Assembly: GCA_021234155.1 (NCBI GenBank)
Contig: JAJEKV010000032.1
Coordinates: 3,182,156-3,246,155, forward strand
Reading direction: 5' to 3'
Origin: Isoetes taiwanensis
Taxonomy: Eukaryota > Streptophyta > Lycopodiopsida > Isoetales > Isoetaceae
Length of the DNA stretch: 64,000 nucleotides
Part shown: in pieces, positions 11,913 through 23,000 of the stretch
Layout of the letters: each line of letters starts with the position of its first letter
Numbering within the stretch: the stretch's first letter is position 1
Notes under the pieces: model-generated
The model's database searches: none
The model's input: only the letters and a program-made list of their open reading frames with translations
Told to the model about the DNA's origin: nothing
Program-made: the position numbers and the translations under genes

Positions 11913-14128
11913 CTGTTGACATACACTCCAGAAAAAGAACCATCTAGCCTACCTCTCGAATTTTCCTCCCTTTTGCATTTGTTAAATCGAAAAGTATATC
12001 ATATACCTAAGAACCAACAATCAGTAAACTCATGCAATATCAAATCCTTGCCTTTCATTTCCAAACTCTTGCCATGCAAGTCCCAAGGCCTTGGTGAAGC
12101 CATCAGCTGCATCATTCTCTGGAACCAAGCTGGATTCTAAATGCATAATGTCCACGAACATGAGTAAGGATGTACCTGCACAAAAAGTAGATATCAAATT
12201 CCAGACTTAAGCTAAGCTTCCTGATGGTTTCTGCATCTTAGATTAAACGGAAACACTTATTAAAATGGTTTTTGGAATAGATCTAGAAGTGCATAAACAT
12301 AATATACTGTGTAATATAATATATTCCCCAAAGCTGTTTTAAGTTCTTTCTGTATCAATGCATGCATAAAGAAAGATTTGTTTATGCTTACCAAAAGCTC
12401 CATGATCAGTTACAAGACAACGGCCTTCACTGTTAAGATTTAAAAGATCTTGCTTTGTGAAACCTTCCATGCTTAGAACTTCATTATAGCAGCCAACTCA
12501 AGCCTTATCATCTTCTAGTTCGCCTGATTGTCGCATATGCAGAAGACTTGTATATTCATGTAGCCAGGAGGCCTGTGTACCTAGATATCAAATGAAGAAA
12601 TCAGGAAAAAATAGAGATGTTTTCATGTTCTATTTCATAGTATTCTAGATCTAACTTCTTAGACAGATCTATATCTCTGCAATATATCTCATTAACCTGT
12701 ATTAACACCACCATTTTCACTGAAAAATGATGAAAACGAACGTGAGTATTGAAGTCGAGGTTTAAACTTCCAATCATGAGTCGCTTACGGCGGTGGCAAA
12801 TATTTGAGCCCGGCATTCTCGACATATGAATAAGAACTCGTGATCAAAACACCACCAACTTGAGCAGGTTCAAGCAGAGCGGATATATGCCTCTATCGCT
12901 TCTGATCATCTATGTACAATCTGTTGCATTTTTATGCAAAAGAAACCTTTCAAGCATGCCGCTTTGTTGCATCCACGAGGAGGTCCGCCCAAAGATTTTG
13001 AGCACACATGCGGTGTAGACAGAGAAGACATGTGCTACTATCAGTTACGGCACATCCAAACATAAGCACCAGCCTGCCATTTTAAGCATAAATCACCAAC
13101 AAGGGCATTTGCAAATGCCTCTTACGGACGAAAAAACTTCAAAACATTACCTCCGAAACACCAAATCCTAAAACGTTTTTCTGGCAGCAAGCTTCGGATT
13201 CTAAGCCCTAAAACGTACTCTTACGCCTTAGCAGCTCCAAGAAATCCATCCCCGGACCGTGGAAAATGCATACATCTGGGCGCCAAAACGTATGAGCAAC
13301 CGCATGTATACGTACTATTTTTTTTCGAAAAAACCCCTCTTCCGTCCACGCACATGTATTCTACGGAATACATACGTGAACCCCCCGGGCTTTTTATAAT
13401 GAAATTACCACAACGTGTGCACTTGTACACACGCTTTTCTCTATCCCTATCTTCTATCTTATCCCGTTTTCTTTTAGGCCTGCCAGGAGGACGACATGTT
13501 GCAGAGGCAGCATTTCATTATTTTTAAGAAGTTCAATATTTGGAGGATAAATAGCTCCAACATATCAATAGCAAAATAAGCTCTACAAGTAACCTGGATG
13601 GGTATAAAGCAGCTTCTCCACAAGATGCCCACAAAGCTTCTACTTCAATTTTGTAAAAACATTAAATTAATTGTCCTCGATCATTTCTAGTATTGGATTG
13701 ATAGGCTTATCTCTGGTGATTTTTAAATTACAAAAGGGCTATTTGGGAAAATACTTAAGAATTAAGCGCATTTTAGGAATTTCAATAATACTAAGGGGTT
13801 TTTTTGGGAAATAAGTCAACAATTAGGGTTAATTTGGTAAATTTCCCAAATTTATTTCATACCATAAAGAAAAATTAACTATGAAGAAGCATTTCTTTAA
13901 TGCAATTGGGAGTTATATAATTTAGAGAGATTTTTGCTAAACGTCGTTGAAGTCTTCCCAATCTGAAAGGCGGTAAGCTTATCACTGATTGAGTTAGATT
14001 GCCAGGATTGAACAAAGACAATTGATTGCCAGGATTGGATAAAGATATCTGTTAGACATCATTCTTTATTATAAGTGCATGAAGAAGTAGCAATTAATTA
14101 TCCATGAATCAAATGGAAGCAGTCAAAT
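11913..14128. other. No confident gene; possible unassigned exons near 12.0-12.5 kb
   Basis: On the minus strand, a segment near 12400-12470 reads GFTKQDLLNLNSEGRCLVTD before a GTAAGC donor. A segment starting after TTTTGTGCAG near 12177 reads ENDAADGFTKALGLAWQEFG. They might be exons of one protein, but I cannot name it. Around 13240-13420 there is another stretch resembling the dispersed CCCCCCGGG/TATA repeat. The rest is AT-rich. Confidence 0.35.
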
Positions 14129-16708
14129 TCAACGTTCATTGGTGCCGCCGGTGAAGAATGAGGAAGAGGAAGACGGAAAATCAGATGTAGAAGTGTCTGA
14201 TTCCATCTGCCTCATGAAGGCCAGCCGTGATTGAATATTGGTGGAGGATTTGAAGCTTGAAACTTTTGGGATTTGCACTATTCCTTCTAACATCTGAACA
14301 ACTCTGCTCATACTTGGCCTTGCTGATGGATTATCTTGAATACAAAGAGATGCAACTTTCAGTACTCTGTCTGCCTCCTCCTCTACACAATCAGCAATAC
14401 CACAATCAATTAATTTCCAAATAGAATCATTGCAACCCTTTTGTGGAGAATAGTAGTTAAAGACATCAGTCAGACATTCCCTGCTCTTTTTACCGCTCAA
14501 AACCTCAAAAACTACCACGCCATAGCCATAAACATCTGCCTTCTCTGTTATAGCACCTTCAACTAGCCATTCTGGAGCCAAGTAACCAGGGGTGCCTCTC
14601 ATATTTGTCATCACTAAACTTTGTTGCCTGTCTACTAGCTTAGAAATCCCAAAATCTGCAATCTTTGGGCGAAGCTCTGTATCCAAAAGAATGTTTTGTG
14701 GTTTCAGATCTAGATGAATAGTCTTGTCAGAGCATTCCTCATGCAAATATGCAAGTCCCTTTGCAGTTCCAACAATGATGTCAAATCTCTGTTTCCAGGT
14801 TAAACGTGGCTTGTCACCAAATAACCATCTATCAAGGGAACCATTTTTCATGTATTCATACACCAATAAGCTCTTTGAAGCCTTGGCGCAATAACCCAGC
14901 AAACGTACAAGATTCTGATGGTGGCTTCTTCCAAGTATTGCAATCTCTGTGTAGAATTCTTTGCGGTGAGATTGCAATTTTTCTAATTTCTTAACTGCAA
15001 CATCTGTACCATCTGCAAGCTTGCCCTTGTAAACTTCTCCAAAGGCCCCAGCTCCAATTGATTGCGAAAAATCTTCTGTAATTATTTTCAGATCTTCAAA
15101 TGAAAACTTAGTAGGAAGCATAGCTTTTAGAGAACTATCCAATATTGCAACCTCTTCATCCTTCTCATCTTCTGAAGTTATGGTGTGATTTTTTGAGCAC
15201 AACATACACTTGAGTGCCACAAAGATGATTATGAACAGGCCAACTAAACCTCCTACTATTCCACCTGCAATGCCTTTCCAATTAAGAACACTATGAGAAT
15301 TACCTGCACTAGTCTTCACCTTGAGAAAGGCAAACACATTGTTATCAGATATGGCTTCAACTGTTCCAACTGTGTTGTTCACCAAAAAACAAGATGATTC
15401 AGTAGCGTTGAAGAAGGCAGCTGTGCACATGCATTCACCGCTACAAGCATCTTGGCACTGCTGCTTTGAAACTGAGTTCTTGCTCTCATATTTAATAGCA
15501 AAATATTGGTAACCTTGCAACTCTGTTAACTTGGTGCTGCAGCCAGAATTTACAGGTTTGCAACCCAGATCTGGTTCATTCTTGTCGATTTCAACGTAAG
15601 AGCCGGTAGTGCCTCCAAAGCACTCCCCACATTTGCTGTTTCTGCATACTCTATAATTGCCACATTTGTTGGGAAGAGAACACAAATCTTGGTCTTGAAA
15701 AAGAGAGTACATCTCCATCCAACTGGAGGTTGTGTAATTCCAGGAGTATACCTTAAGGTTTCCATCAGGAAGAAGTTTGATGAATGTGGCAGCAGAACCT
15801 GTGACACCAAAAGTTAGCCTCTGACCACGGGATGCAATATCCCCACAGGAGTCATGAAGCAACATGTTGGTGTTATCAAGTGCCGTAAGATTAGACCCTA
15901 GCTGAAGATTAATGGTATTATTGGCATCCCTACAGAAGGCAGCAAACAACTGGCTAGTTGATTTTGTGACAGCATAGAGGCTGTTGTTGTTGTTTGCAGA
16001 AGAAGTCCATATCCAGTAGGGCAAGTTTTGGCCAGCAAAGTTTGCATAAAGAACCAGCCCGCCGGATTCCATCACCAAACTATAATCTCCAGCAGAGCTG
16101 TTTGTAGAGGAGGCCCAGCTGGTTAGATTCTTTCCTGGCTTTAAAACTCTTCTTTCCATAAGGGTATCAGTGAGCTCGTCAAAACTCTGCCAAATTGTAT
16201 CCATAGAATTAGTTTGCAGAATGATATTCCCCATGTTTGTCAGCCACAGAGTTTCCACTCCTTTGCTATAACTATTAGTGTCCCAAACTATTATTCCATT
16301 TTCATCTTTGAGCTCCAAGTTACCAGCTTCAGTGAAGCTAAAGCTAGCGTTCTCTCCAACAGGATGGCCCCTGTTTGCAGTCCAAATGATGCGAGCATTC
16401 ACATTTGGATTGTCAGTATTGTTCCAAGATTGAGGGAGGTTAAGGATAATAACAGAAAGAGTGTAAGAATTGAAGGTGCTGTTCACAAACCAGATTTCAT
16501 AATCTATAGTATCTCCAGATCTATTAGCACGGAGCCCTGTCCAGCGTCCTGTGAGACCATCCTTGTTAATCACATATAGACTACCTAGATCATTATTGTT
16601 CCACATGATCCTGTTCTTACTGTAATGTGTGTCAGCAAAAACAGAAATTAGGGATGCAATGACCAAGAAGCAAAGCAGCAGCGCTTGGGCTAACAATCCC
16701 TGCGCCAT
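14129..16708 (-). CDS. G-type lectin S-receptor-like Ser/Thr kinase (SD2-5-like)
   Basis: An intact, intronless 859-residue receptor kinase of the plasma membrane. Residues 1-25 form a signal peptide. A bulb-type lectin domain spans about 60-185 (IIWTANRGHPVGENASFSF), an EGF-like Cys cluster about 342-365 and a PAN/apple domain about 385-465. A transmembrane helix spans ~480-503 (GIAGGIVGGLVGLFIIIFVA). The kinase domain is about 545-810: Gly loop GAGAFGEVYKG (552-562), VAVKK with Lys573, HLDLKPQN with catalytic Asp667, DFG 685-687, APEW 711-714. HLD in place of HRD makes it a non-RD kinase, a class enriched in immune receptors. Many N-glycosylation sequons lie outside the membrane. The first Met gives a proper signal peptide, so the start is well supported. 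Function in ligand perception is inferred from family only. Confidence 0.95.
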   Translation of the reverse strand: MAQGLLAQALLLCFLVIASLISVFADTHYSKNRIMWNNNDLGSLYVINKDGLTGRWTGLRANRSGDTIDYEIWFVNSTFNSYTLSVIILNLPQSWNNTDNPNVNARIIWTANRGHPVGENASFSFTEAGNLELKDENGIIVWDTNSYSKGVETLWLTNMGNIILQTNSMDTIWQSFDELTDTLMERRVLKPGKNLTSWASSTNSSAGDYSLVMESGGLVLYANFAGQNLPYWIWTSSANNNNSLYAVTKSTSQLFAAFCRDANNTINLQLGSNLTALDNTNMLLHDSCGDIASRGQRLTFGVTGSAATFIKLLPDGNLKVYSWNYTTSSWMEMYSLFQDQDLCSLPNKCGNYRVCRNSKCGECFGGTTGSYVEIDKNEPDLGCKPVNSGCSTKLTELQGYQYFAIKYESKNSVSKQQCQDACSGECMCTAAFFNATESSCFLVNNTVGTVEAISDNNVFAFLKVKTSAGNSHSVLNWKGIAGGIVGGLVGLFIIIFVALKCMLCSKNHTITSEDEKDEEVAILDSSLKAMLPTKFSFEDLKIITEDFSQSIGAGAFGEVYKGKLADGTDVAVKKLEKLQSHRKEFYTEIAILGRSHHQNLVRLLGYCAKASKSLLVYEYMKNGSLDRWLFGDKPRLTWKQRFDIIVGTAKGLAYLHEECSDKTIHLDLKPQNILLDTELRPKIADFGISKLVDRQQSLVMTNMRGTPGYLAPEWLVEGAITEKADVYGYGVVVFEVLSGKKSRECLTDVFNYYSPQKGCNDSIWKLIDCGIADCVEEEADRVLKVASLCIQDNPSARPSMSRVVQMLEGIVQIPKVSSFKSSTNIQSRLAFMRQMESDTSTSDFPSSSSSFFTGGTNER

Positions 16709-17170
16709 GTCTCCTGATTATCACATGAATTTTGAGCTCGATTCACATCTAATGCTAGAATTCTGCTCAAGTCAAAGCCAATTAATTACTTTGTTGTTTT
16801 GTTGCTATCATGCCGGCAACTAGGACTCGGTCGGTCCTACAAAGTCATTTTGGCGAGCCTGAGCTAGTTCTCAAGTAAAGTTAGGGGGGAGGAAATATCA
16901 GTGTATTAATGTTCCTGCGTGCAATGTTAAAAGGGATGGGCAACATTTTTTAAATTTTTGGTCAATACAATGCCACGTGGCACAAAATTTCCTCCCCCCA
17001 AAATGTGTTGAAGAATGCAATTTCGCCTGCTTCGGACTTAGTTCGCCCTAACGGGCTCGCCAGGCCCTTACCAGGGGAAATTGCCTCCTCCAGCACATTA
17101 TCCCTAACGTAAGGCTATTGCGCGTTTTCACGTGGACAGTCGGGTTTAAACCACAGGTATTATATCCTTG
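16709..17170 (-). promoter_or_regulatory. Upstream region of the receptor kinase gene
   Basis: This is the 5' flank of the receptor kinase. Blocks 16709-16850 and 17111-17165 recur at 18050-18210 and 18233-18290, together with a broken gene start. The stretch 16850-17110 is absent from the second copy. I could not pick out a convincing TATA box for the kinase itself. Confidence 0.4.
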
Positions 17171-17570
17171 GTCTTCCCCATTATAAAAACGCATAAGACA
17201 AGGTCCTACGCATGGAGGGTCACCCGCCAGTGACCCAAGGACGTGTTTGAGCTTGTTTTGGGTGGTCCAGGAGTTGCTTCAAGAACAGCCCACTATTCTC
17301 TTTGACCTGGCCCTAGAATGTGTTTTTAGGTGGTCAAGGAAACGCTTCAAGAAGGCTTCAGGAATAGCCCACCATCATCTCCCAACATCTCGTGGGAAAA
17401 GGGCTGATAGTGCAAATTTTTTCAAACCAATTTTATTAAGATTTGCCATGCATGTCTATTACTCGATGTTGCTTCTTGTTGGATGACAGACTCTTAATAG
17501 CCAATGCGTAGGTTACAGGGGCTAATTAAAATCCATAAGAAAATAGTAAGCTTTGCAATTGTCACCGGGG
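17171..17570 (+). repeat. Dispersed repeat, copy 1 (MITE-free)
   Basis: It matches 23001-23700 from GGTCTTCC..TTATAAAAAC through GAGGGTC.CCCGCCAGTG, TGTTTTGGGTGGTC and AGCCAATGC.TAGGTTACAGGG to AAATAGTAAGCTTTGCAA. This copy lacks the hairpin insert present in the other, so it records the pre-insertion site. Internal GGTGGTC.AGGAG..GCTTCA.GAA units are repeated. Confidence 0.85.
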
Positions 17571-17907
17571 GGTTTCACCATGTTGAACCGTATAAAAGCA
17601 ACACCGTGACTGGTTAGGGGTTTTTTTTTGAACCTAGACGTCCGTATACGGACGGACCACCAATACGTTCCCACCAGCAAGAAGTCATAGGCGGTCGAGA
17701 AGGGGGAGATGGCGGGAACTAGGAAGGCCGTATGATACGTGAGGCATTCCTCTTGAAGAATAGAGGTGCCATAGATCTGGCCCTGTATTAGCTGATAGGT
17801 TTACGACATGGCATCCCTTCTTTCTTTTTCTTATTTTTTTCTGTTCTTGCAGGTGCATAACGTAGTTATAAAGCTTATTTCTTGATCTTCCAACAAATGG
17901 CAGAGGG

Positions 17908-18290
17908 CAAAGCATCCTTGTTAATCACATATAGAGTACCTCGGGAATCATTATTGTTCCACACAGTCCAGTTCTTTCTGTAATGTTTGTCAGCAATAAC
18001 AGCAGGGCTTGGGCTTTCACTTGAAGGTTAAGAATCAACAATCCCTGCGCCATGTCTCCTGATTATCACATGAATTTTGAGCTCAATTCAACTTCGTCTT
18101 AGCTACATCTAATACTAGAATTCTGCTTAAGTCAAAGCCAATTAATTACTTTGTTGATTTGTTGCTATCATGCCGGCAAGTAGGACTCGGTCCTACAAAG
18201 TCATTTTGGCGAGCCTTAACTAGCTCTCAAACGAGGGTATTGCGCGTTTTCACGTGGACAGTCTGGTTTAAACCACGGATATTATATCTA
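17908..18290 (-). pseudogene. Duplicated, broken 5' end of the lectin receptor kinase
   Basis: The minus strand repeats the receptor kinase start: ATG at 18053 in CCCTGCGCCATGTCTCCTGA, then a scrambled signal-peptide region, then TTCTTTCTG..TGTTTGTCAGCA and AATCATTATTGTTCCACA as at 16570-16640. The frame shifts after about 30 codons and homology stops near 17908. The upstream flank to 18290 is duplicated with it. It is a truncated local copy about 1.3 kb upstream of the intact gene. Confidence 0.85.
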
Positions 18291-18344
18291 CAAGAAATTT
18301 ATCGCGGCGGTTCCCTTGCATTTAGGGAAACGAGTCATTACATA

Positions 18345-18449
18345 GGGATATTTGTGGCATAGGATTTGAACCTAATTCTTTTGTTCGATTTGTTGGGATA
18401 TTTGTGGCATAGGATTTGAACCTATGCTAATTCTTTTGTTCGACTTGTT
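18345..18449. repeat. Perfect-start tandem duplication of ~50-55 bp
   Basis: GGGATATTTGTGGCATAGGA...TTCTTTTGTTCGAnTTGTT occurs at 18345-18394 and again at 18395-18449. The second copy has a 5-bp insertion. Confidence 0.9.
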
Positions 18450-20075
18450 TTCTAGTTTGAATTGTGATTATTCAAGGTATTGCGAAGAAGTCTTAGTATT
18501 AAAGATAACTAGTTTGAGAGCATTGTTGTGGTATAGCTTTTAGAATCTTTGGCTTCTATATGGCTCATGCATTATATGCAAGATTGTTTCTTAGAGGTAA
18601 GCAATATTGTTTCTTAGAGGTGGGTTATTATGCTTATCCATTGCCTAGGCATTATTGTTTTCTAAGAGTGGGTTATTAGGCTCATCGAGGACCAAGGGAG
18701 AAGCCATGGACATGATAGGAAGAAAATAAATGAAGCATTGGGGTACCAAGGTACCAAGGAACAATAGCCTTTAGATAATGGGTACCATGAGGTAAGAGTT
18801 ATAAAGAAACAATGGTTGAAACCATTAAATAAATTCGTTATAAAAAAAAACAATGGTTCCAAAACACTAAATACATTAAAAAAATGGGATATCGTCTCTC
18901 GATATCCCTGAGAACTATAGAGGCCAGCAGCTCTGTTCTGTCAAAGCCATCAATTCATGCCTCTGCACAATTCGTTCAACTCTGCACAATTCTGTCAATC
19001 CATGCCTCTACATTATTCGTTCTCGAAATCGGCCATTGCAAGATCCGGAATTTCATATTTGTAAAGTTTGAATTGTATCGATATGGAGAAGCCCATTTCC
19101 CATATCCGAAGAAGAATACATGGAGCTCTATCCGTTGGCGTTTTTCCAGAGCGAAGCTCGTCGGAATGCCAGAATCTGGTCAATCCCACGCAGCTCAAAG
19201 ATGAAAAAACGTTCACCATGAAATCATGCCAGATTGGGAATAAATGAGGGCAAATAAAACGACGCACGCCCTCGCCATTTTGGCCATGCCTCAATTTTTT
19301 TTGAGGTAGACGTCCGAGGGCCAGGGCATTACCTCCCCCATATCACCAGCACTATTGTATGCTTGCGGCCCTTAGGTAGGGAATTGTGCCCACATGTGTT
19401 TATCCCATGTAAGCATGTTGGGCACATTATGTGACCATTAGGTAGTGCGCTTGCATATGAAGGACAGCAACATGCCAGAAACGTCGAATATTTTGACCAC
19501 GGAGGTCAATTCTACAGCTTCCATTGGCGAGCATAAATCCTCTGTTCAATCACTCAAAATCTTATTCATCCCCATCTCTCATATGGCAAATCACCTTCTC
19601 GTATCAAAATGGCATACATAGGGGAGGCATAGCACTTAGAAATTTTATTCATCCCAGATCAGAGAACATGGCATATGGAGGGGGTACCCATATAGCCACC
19701 CTTATTATCCCTAACAACACATACAATGACAACATTGGTGAGCTAAGTTCCATAAGAAGACATGCATCATTTGCCCATCGTGGCAATCATGAATTGGAAG
19801 TAGGTGCAAGATATATCCTTATGTAATGATTTCCAACTCATGCAACATAAAAAGTGAGGGAGAAAACTTAAGCGCTAGCACAAAAAAAAAAAGGCCACAA
19901 AATGTTTCTATACAATTTTGACAATATGGTATGGTACACATCATAAGCTTTAAAATGATACAATGGTAGCTTGCCACAAGTTCTCAACCAAATCTAGAAC
20001 CGTTGAATAGGTACCATGAGATGATTATATGAAGCTCCAAAGATGATTATCAGAGACAAAGACAGGCAAGAAGCT
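18450..20075. other. No supported gene
   Basis: AT-rich sequence with short imperfect repeats near 18590-18680 (TTGTTTCTTAGAGGT) and a T-run followed by GAGGTAGACGTCC near 19297. Small frames near 18884-19294 and 19524-19826 show no domain. Confidence 0.5.
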
Positions 20076-21168
20076 CTACAATGAACATCCATTATCTCGA
20101 AAGTAGGCTTGGGAAACCCCACTTCTTCCATTCTTCAAGACATTCATTAGGAGCTCATAGTGCACGAACGAACTGGGCACGCTTAATTTGGCACTTATAA
20201 CTCTATCAAGAACTATGTCCTCCCCCTGAAGGGCACAATGCAAGTTACAACATTAGATTAGTGTGTACAACCAAGGCTAAAAGAAAATTTGTATAGAGGA
20301 GAAAAACATACATTTTGAAAAAAAAAAGTTTTGCACTGCATATTTCCCCAAGTCTTGAAGACCTTGATCTCTAGGATCCTCATTAAGGTAAGTACCAGGA
20401 GTGGGTATTAAAAGGCAAGAATTTTTCAACTGTAAATGTGCCCTTCTTCAACAACACTATGGCCTCATATAATCTCCTCCATTCTGCTCTTGTGAAGGGC
20501 TAATTTTAAGCAAAAATTTTTCTCCTTCTTCTGCTTCTTTCTTCTGTGCTTCTATCACTCTTTGGTTCCACATCCTTACCCCCCTTGGCTGATGAAAATA
20601 CACATTATTAATAAACTAATTTTGTTTCAGGTAATTTGCATGCAACTTGAGAACAGATTTTGCTTACCAGTCTGTTGCTGAAGTGGTTCATTGCATATTT
20701 GGCCATCAATTCCACTTGTTCAGTAGTCGGATCAATATTTTGCCATGAATCTGGCTTGACTTCTAGCGCATAGAATGAAAGCATGGATGGAAAAGCCCTT
20801 TCTATAATGGCGTCATAAATCTCCGGTTCATTTCGGTTCCAAGCTCTCAAACGGATATGCACAGTACTACTTCCTGCCTGGCGCCATGCCCCAACTACAA
20901 TGTGGTGAAACAGAGTAGATTGGCCGGAATTTTGCTGTTTCGAACAGAAAAAAATCCATTTTGAGAGGGATCAGAGAGGAAAAGAAAATAAAAGAGCTAT
21001 TTTGTAACATACCAGGTTTAGATCATATTCCTGGACAGCGAAAAGTGCGAGCTCGATGACGGACCTGCTCTCGACATCTAAAGGCTCCCACCGGATTTGC
21101 GTTGCAGAAAATGAAGGGATGGCGAATGCTAAAAGCACGAAGCCTAGAATCTGATACTGGGCCGCCAT
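20076..21168 (-). pseudogene. Three-domain phytocystatin-like gene, probably decayed
   Basis: Cystatins are inhibitors of papain-type cysteine proteases. Exon 1 (21013-21168) has a signal peptide and the LARFAV-type helix LALFAVQEYDLN. Exon 2 (20668-20934) completes domain 1 and starts domain 2 (MAKYAMNHFSN). Exon 3 (20312-20588) completes domain 2 (RVIEAQKKEAEEGEKFLLKI) and starts domain 3 (LQDLGKYAVQNF). Exon 4 (20076-20225) completes it (LDRVISAKLSVPSSF). Exons 1-3 join in phase 0 with GT/AG borders. Exon 3 carries two frameshifts, near 20463 and 20395, and ends in a T homopolymer. None of the three domains keeps a clean QxVxG inhibitory loop, so even a repaired product may not inhibit proteases well. 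A non-inhibitory cystatin-like protein is an alternative. Confidence 0.65.
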
Positions 21169-21331
21169 AGCAGAATCCAGCAGCAGGTCAAGTTTGTTAG
21201 TCGAGGGACATCAGAAGGGCATGCAGATTGCATGGGGTAGAACTTAAGCGGAATGTAGGAGCATAGCTGGAGCTCTAATTTTTTCTCTGCCAGAAGGAAA
21301 TGCTTTGTTTAAAGTGATTCTTCCGCCATGG

Positions 21332-22366
21332 CTGGAAGTCTCCAATTAATCCAAAAATCAAAGCTTTCATTTGGCAATTGTGGCATAAAAGTTTAGCCAC
21401 CAATTGCAAGCGCTTTAACTGCAATTTCTCAGCTACTAATATTTGTCCGAGATGCCTCTCTTATGCAGAAAATGACGAACATCTTTTCAGATCGTGTTTC
21501 TGGTCCCAATGGACAATTGAGATTGCATCTGAAGCTCTTCAGCTCAATCTATCCTTGGACAGTTCAGAAGCCGACTTCTTTATTCCTGCCTCCCCCAGGC
21601 ATTGGAGTTTTTACATTCTTCTTTGGAGAATATGGAAAGGCAGAAACAAGCTGGTGTTCTGCAATGAAATAATATGGCCACAAGCCATACTCTCTCAAAC
21701 CAACTATGATGTCTCTTGGATTTACAAAATCAACTCATAAGTTGTTCTATATTGCAGGAAAATTCTTTCTCATGAGCAGACGGATCACCTTTCCAAATAA
21801 AAAGTATGACGACATCCAGAAGTGGGCTGCTGGCTTTCTGACAGGCTGCTCCCTGCACCATTTCGAAGAAGACTGTGACTGTACTTGCTCGTGCGCTCTC
21901 GAACCTGATCTGAAAAGGGAATTCACATGTCAAGCTACGGATGCAGCTGGGAAATACAACTTCGCCAAATCAAGGATCTGTCCCTGTCTTTACTGCAAAA
22001 TGACCATAATCACAAGGGGACCGGACCCCTTAGATGAAGCTGGTTTCTCTTCTGATTGACCTTGGGAAATCCGACAAGACAATGGAGTCATCCAAAAACT
22101 TTCTCGATCTCTGTCACTTATGTACAGAGTTCTTAACATCTGGTTTTCAGTTCTAGACCCACTATTTTCAACAGCTAAACATTAAAATTATGCCCATTTT
22201 CCATATGGCATTTTCTGCCTTGGAAATGGATTAGCTAGTTTTTTTTATATAGCCCTCAAGTATGAGAGCTAACCCGGCTAGACATTCCCCATGTAAGTAG
22301 TCATTTTTGTTCTCCTTTTTTCATACACATATAAATATAATACCATCCTTCAATCAAAAAAAAAAA
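21332..22366 (+). mobile_element. 5'-truncated LINE insertion with 16-bp TSD
   Basis: The insert ends in poly-A (about 22356-22366). It is flanked by the perfect direct repeat GATTCTTCCGCCATGG at 21316-21331 and 22367-22382. It sits about 160 bp upstream of the cystatin-like ATG on the opposite strand, so it may have split that gene's promoter. Confidence 0.9.
21333..21740 (+). CDS. LINE ORF2 C-terminal zf-RVT fragment
   Basis: The frame is open from the truncation point (WKSPINPKIKAFIWQLWHKS) and includes the zinc-ligand motif CPRCLSYAENDEHLFRSC, then FYILLWRIWKGRNKLVF, as in plant LINE zf-RVT domains. The stop follows YKINS. The 600 bp after it form a 3' untranslated tail ending in poly-A. 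The true start lies in the missing 5' part. It differs in sequence from the LINEs at 2 kb and 62 kb, so it is probably another subfamily. Confidence 0.85.
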   Translation, partial: WKSPINPKIKAFIWQLWHKSLATNCKRFNCNFSATNICPRCLSYAENDEHLFRSCFWSQWTIEIASEALQLNLSLDSSEADFFIPASPRHWSFYILLWRIWKGRNKLVFCNEIIWPQAILSQTNYDVSWIYKINS

Positions 22367-22382
22367 GATTCTTCCGCCATGG

Positions 22383-23000
22383 CCATGGCATAAAGGGAAG
22401 CTTCTAAAACTAAGAAGCCTCTCGGGTAGATCCTGTTAGGCGATCACAGGCTCCATGCCAGTGGCAGATGCGCTGCTTACCTCTACAATAATCTTCTTAA
22501 AAAAAAAATAGAGGCTCTAGCAAGGGTAGAAGCCCTTTACCTGCTCCAGATGTGCCATAGAAGCAGAAGTCGGACTCCCTGCGTGGATGTTTTGAACATG
22601 GCAGTTGAGCATAGTACATCAAACAATTCAAGCGAGGGCCCATTTGAGGACGCAATCGAGTGCTGTCTGAATCGAGCCTGTTCATCCACTCGGCCAGAAT
22701 AGTGATCAAGACGTGCGGAACCACCAAGCTGCTCAATCAAATCCGTCCCCAATTTGCTGGCTTCCCCAGAACGGCTCCATCTCCAAGTTCGGCGATGCAG
22801 ATACACCAGAGGCTTCAAGCTGTCGCGACAGATCCAGAGCAGAGGATTGCTTCCAAAGCAAGAAATCCGGAGCCCGTCAATTTTTCTTTCTTATTTTCAT
22901 TTATTGTTTTTCAAAAACACGTGTCTCTCTAAGGTTTTTTGCTGGGGAAAAAATATTACCCTCAAACAGAATTGGGGACTGCCTTATATATGTTGAGATG
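22383..23000. other. No supported gene
   Basis: Overlapping short frames on both strands show no recognisable domain. The right end carries the start of the dispersed repeat seen at 17171. Confidence 0.5.

Noticed and set aside
14806-16823. Plus-strand frames opposite the receptor kinase
   Set aside because: Antisense shadows of a long, strongly supported coding sequence.
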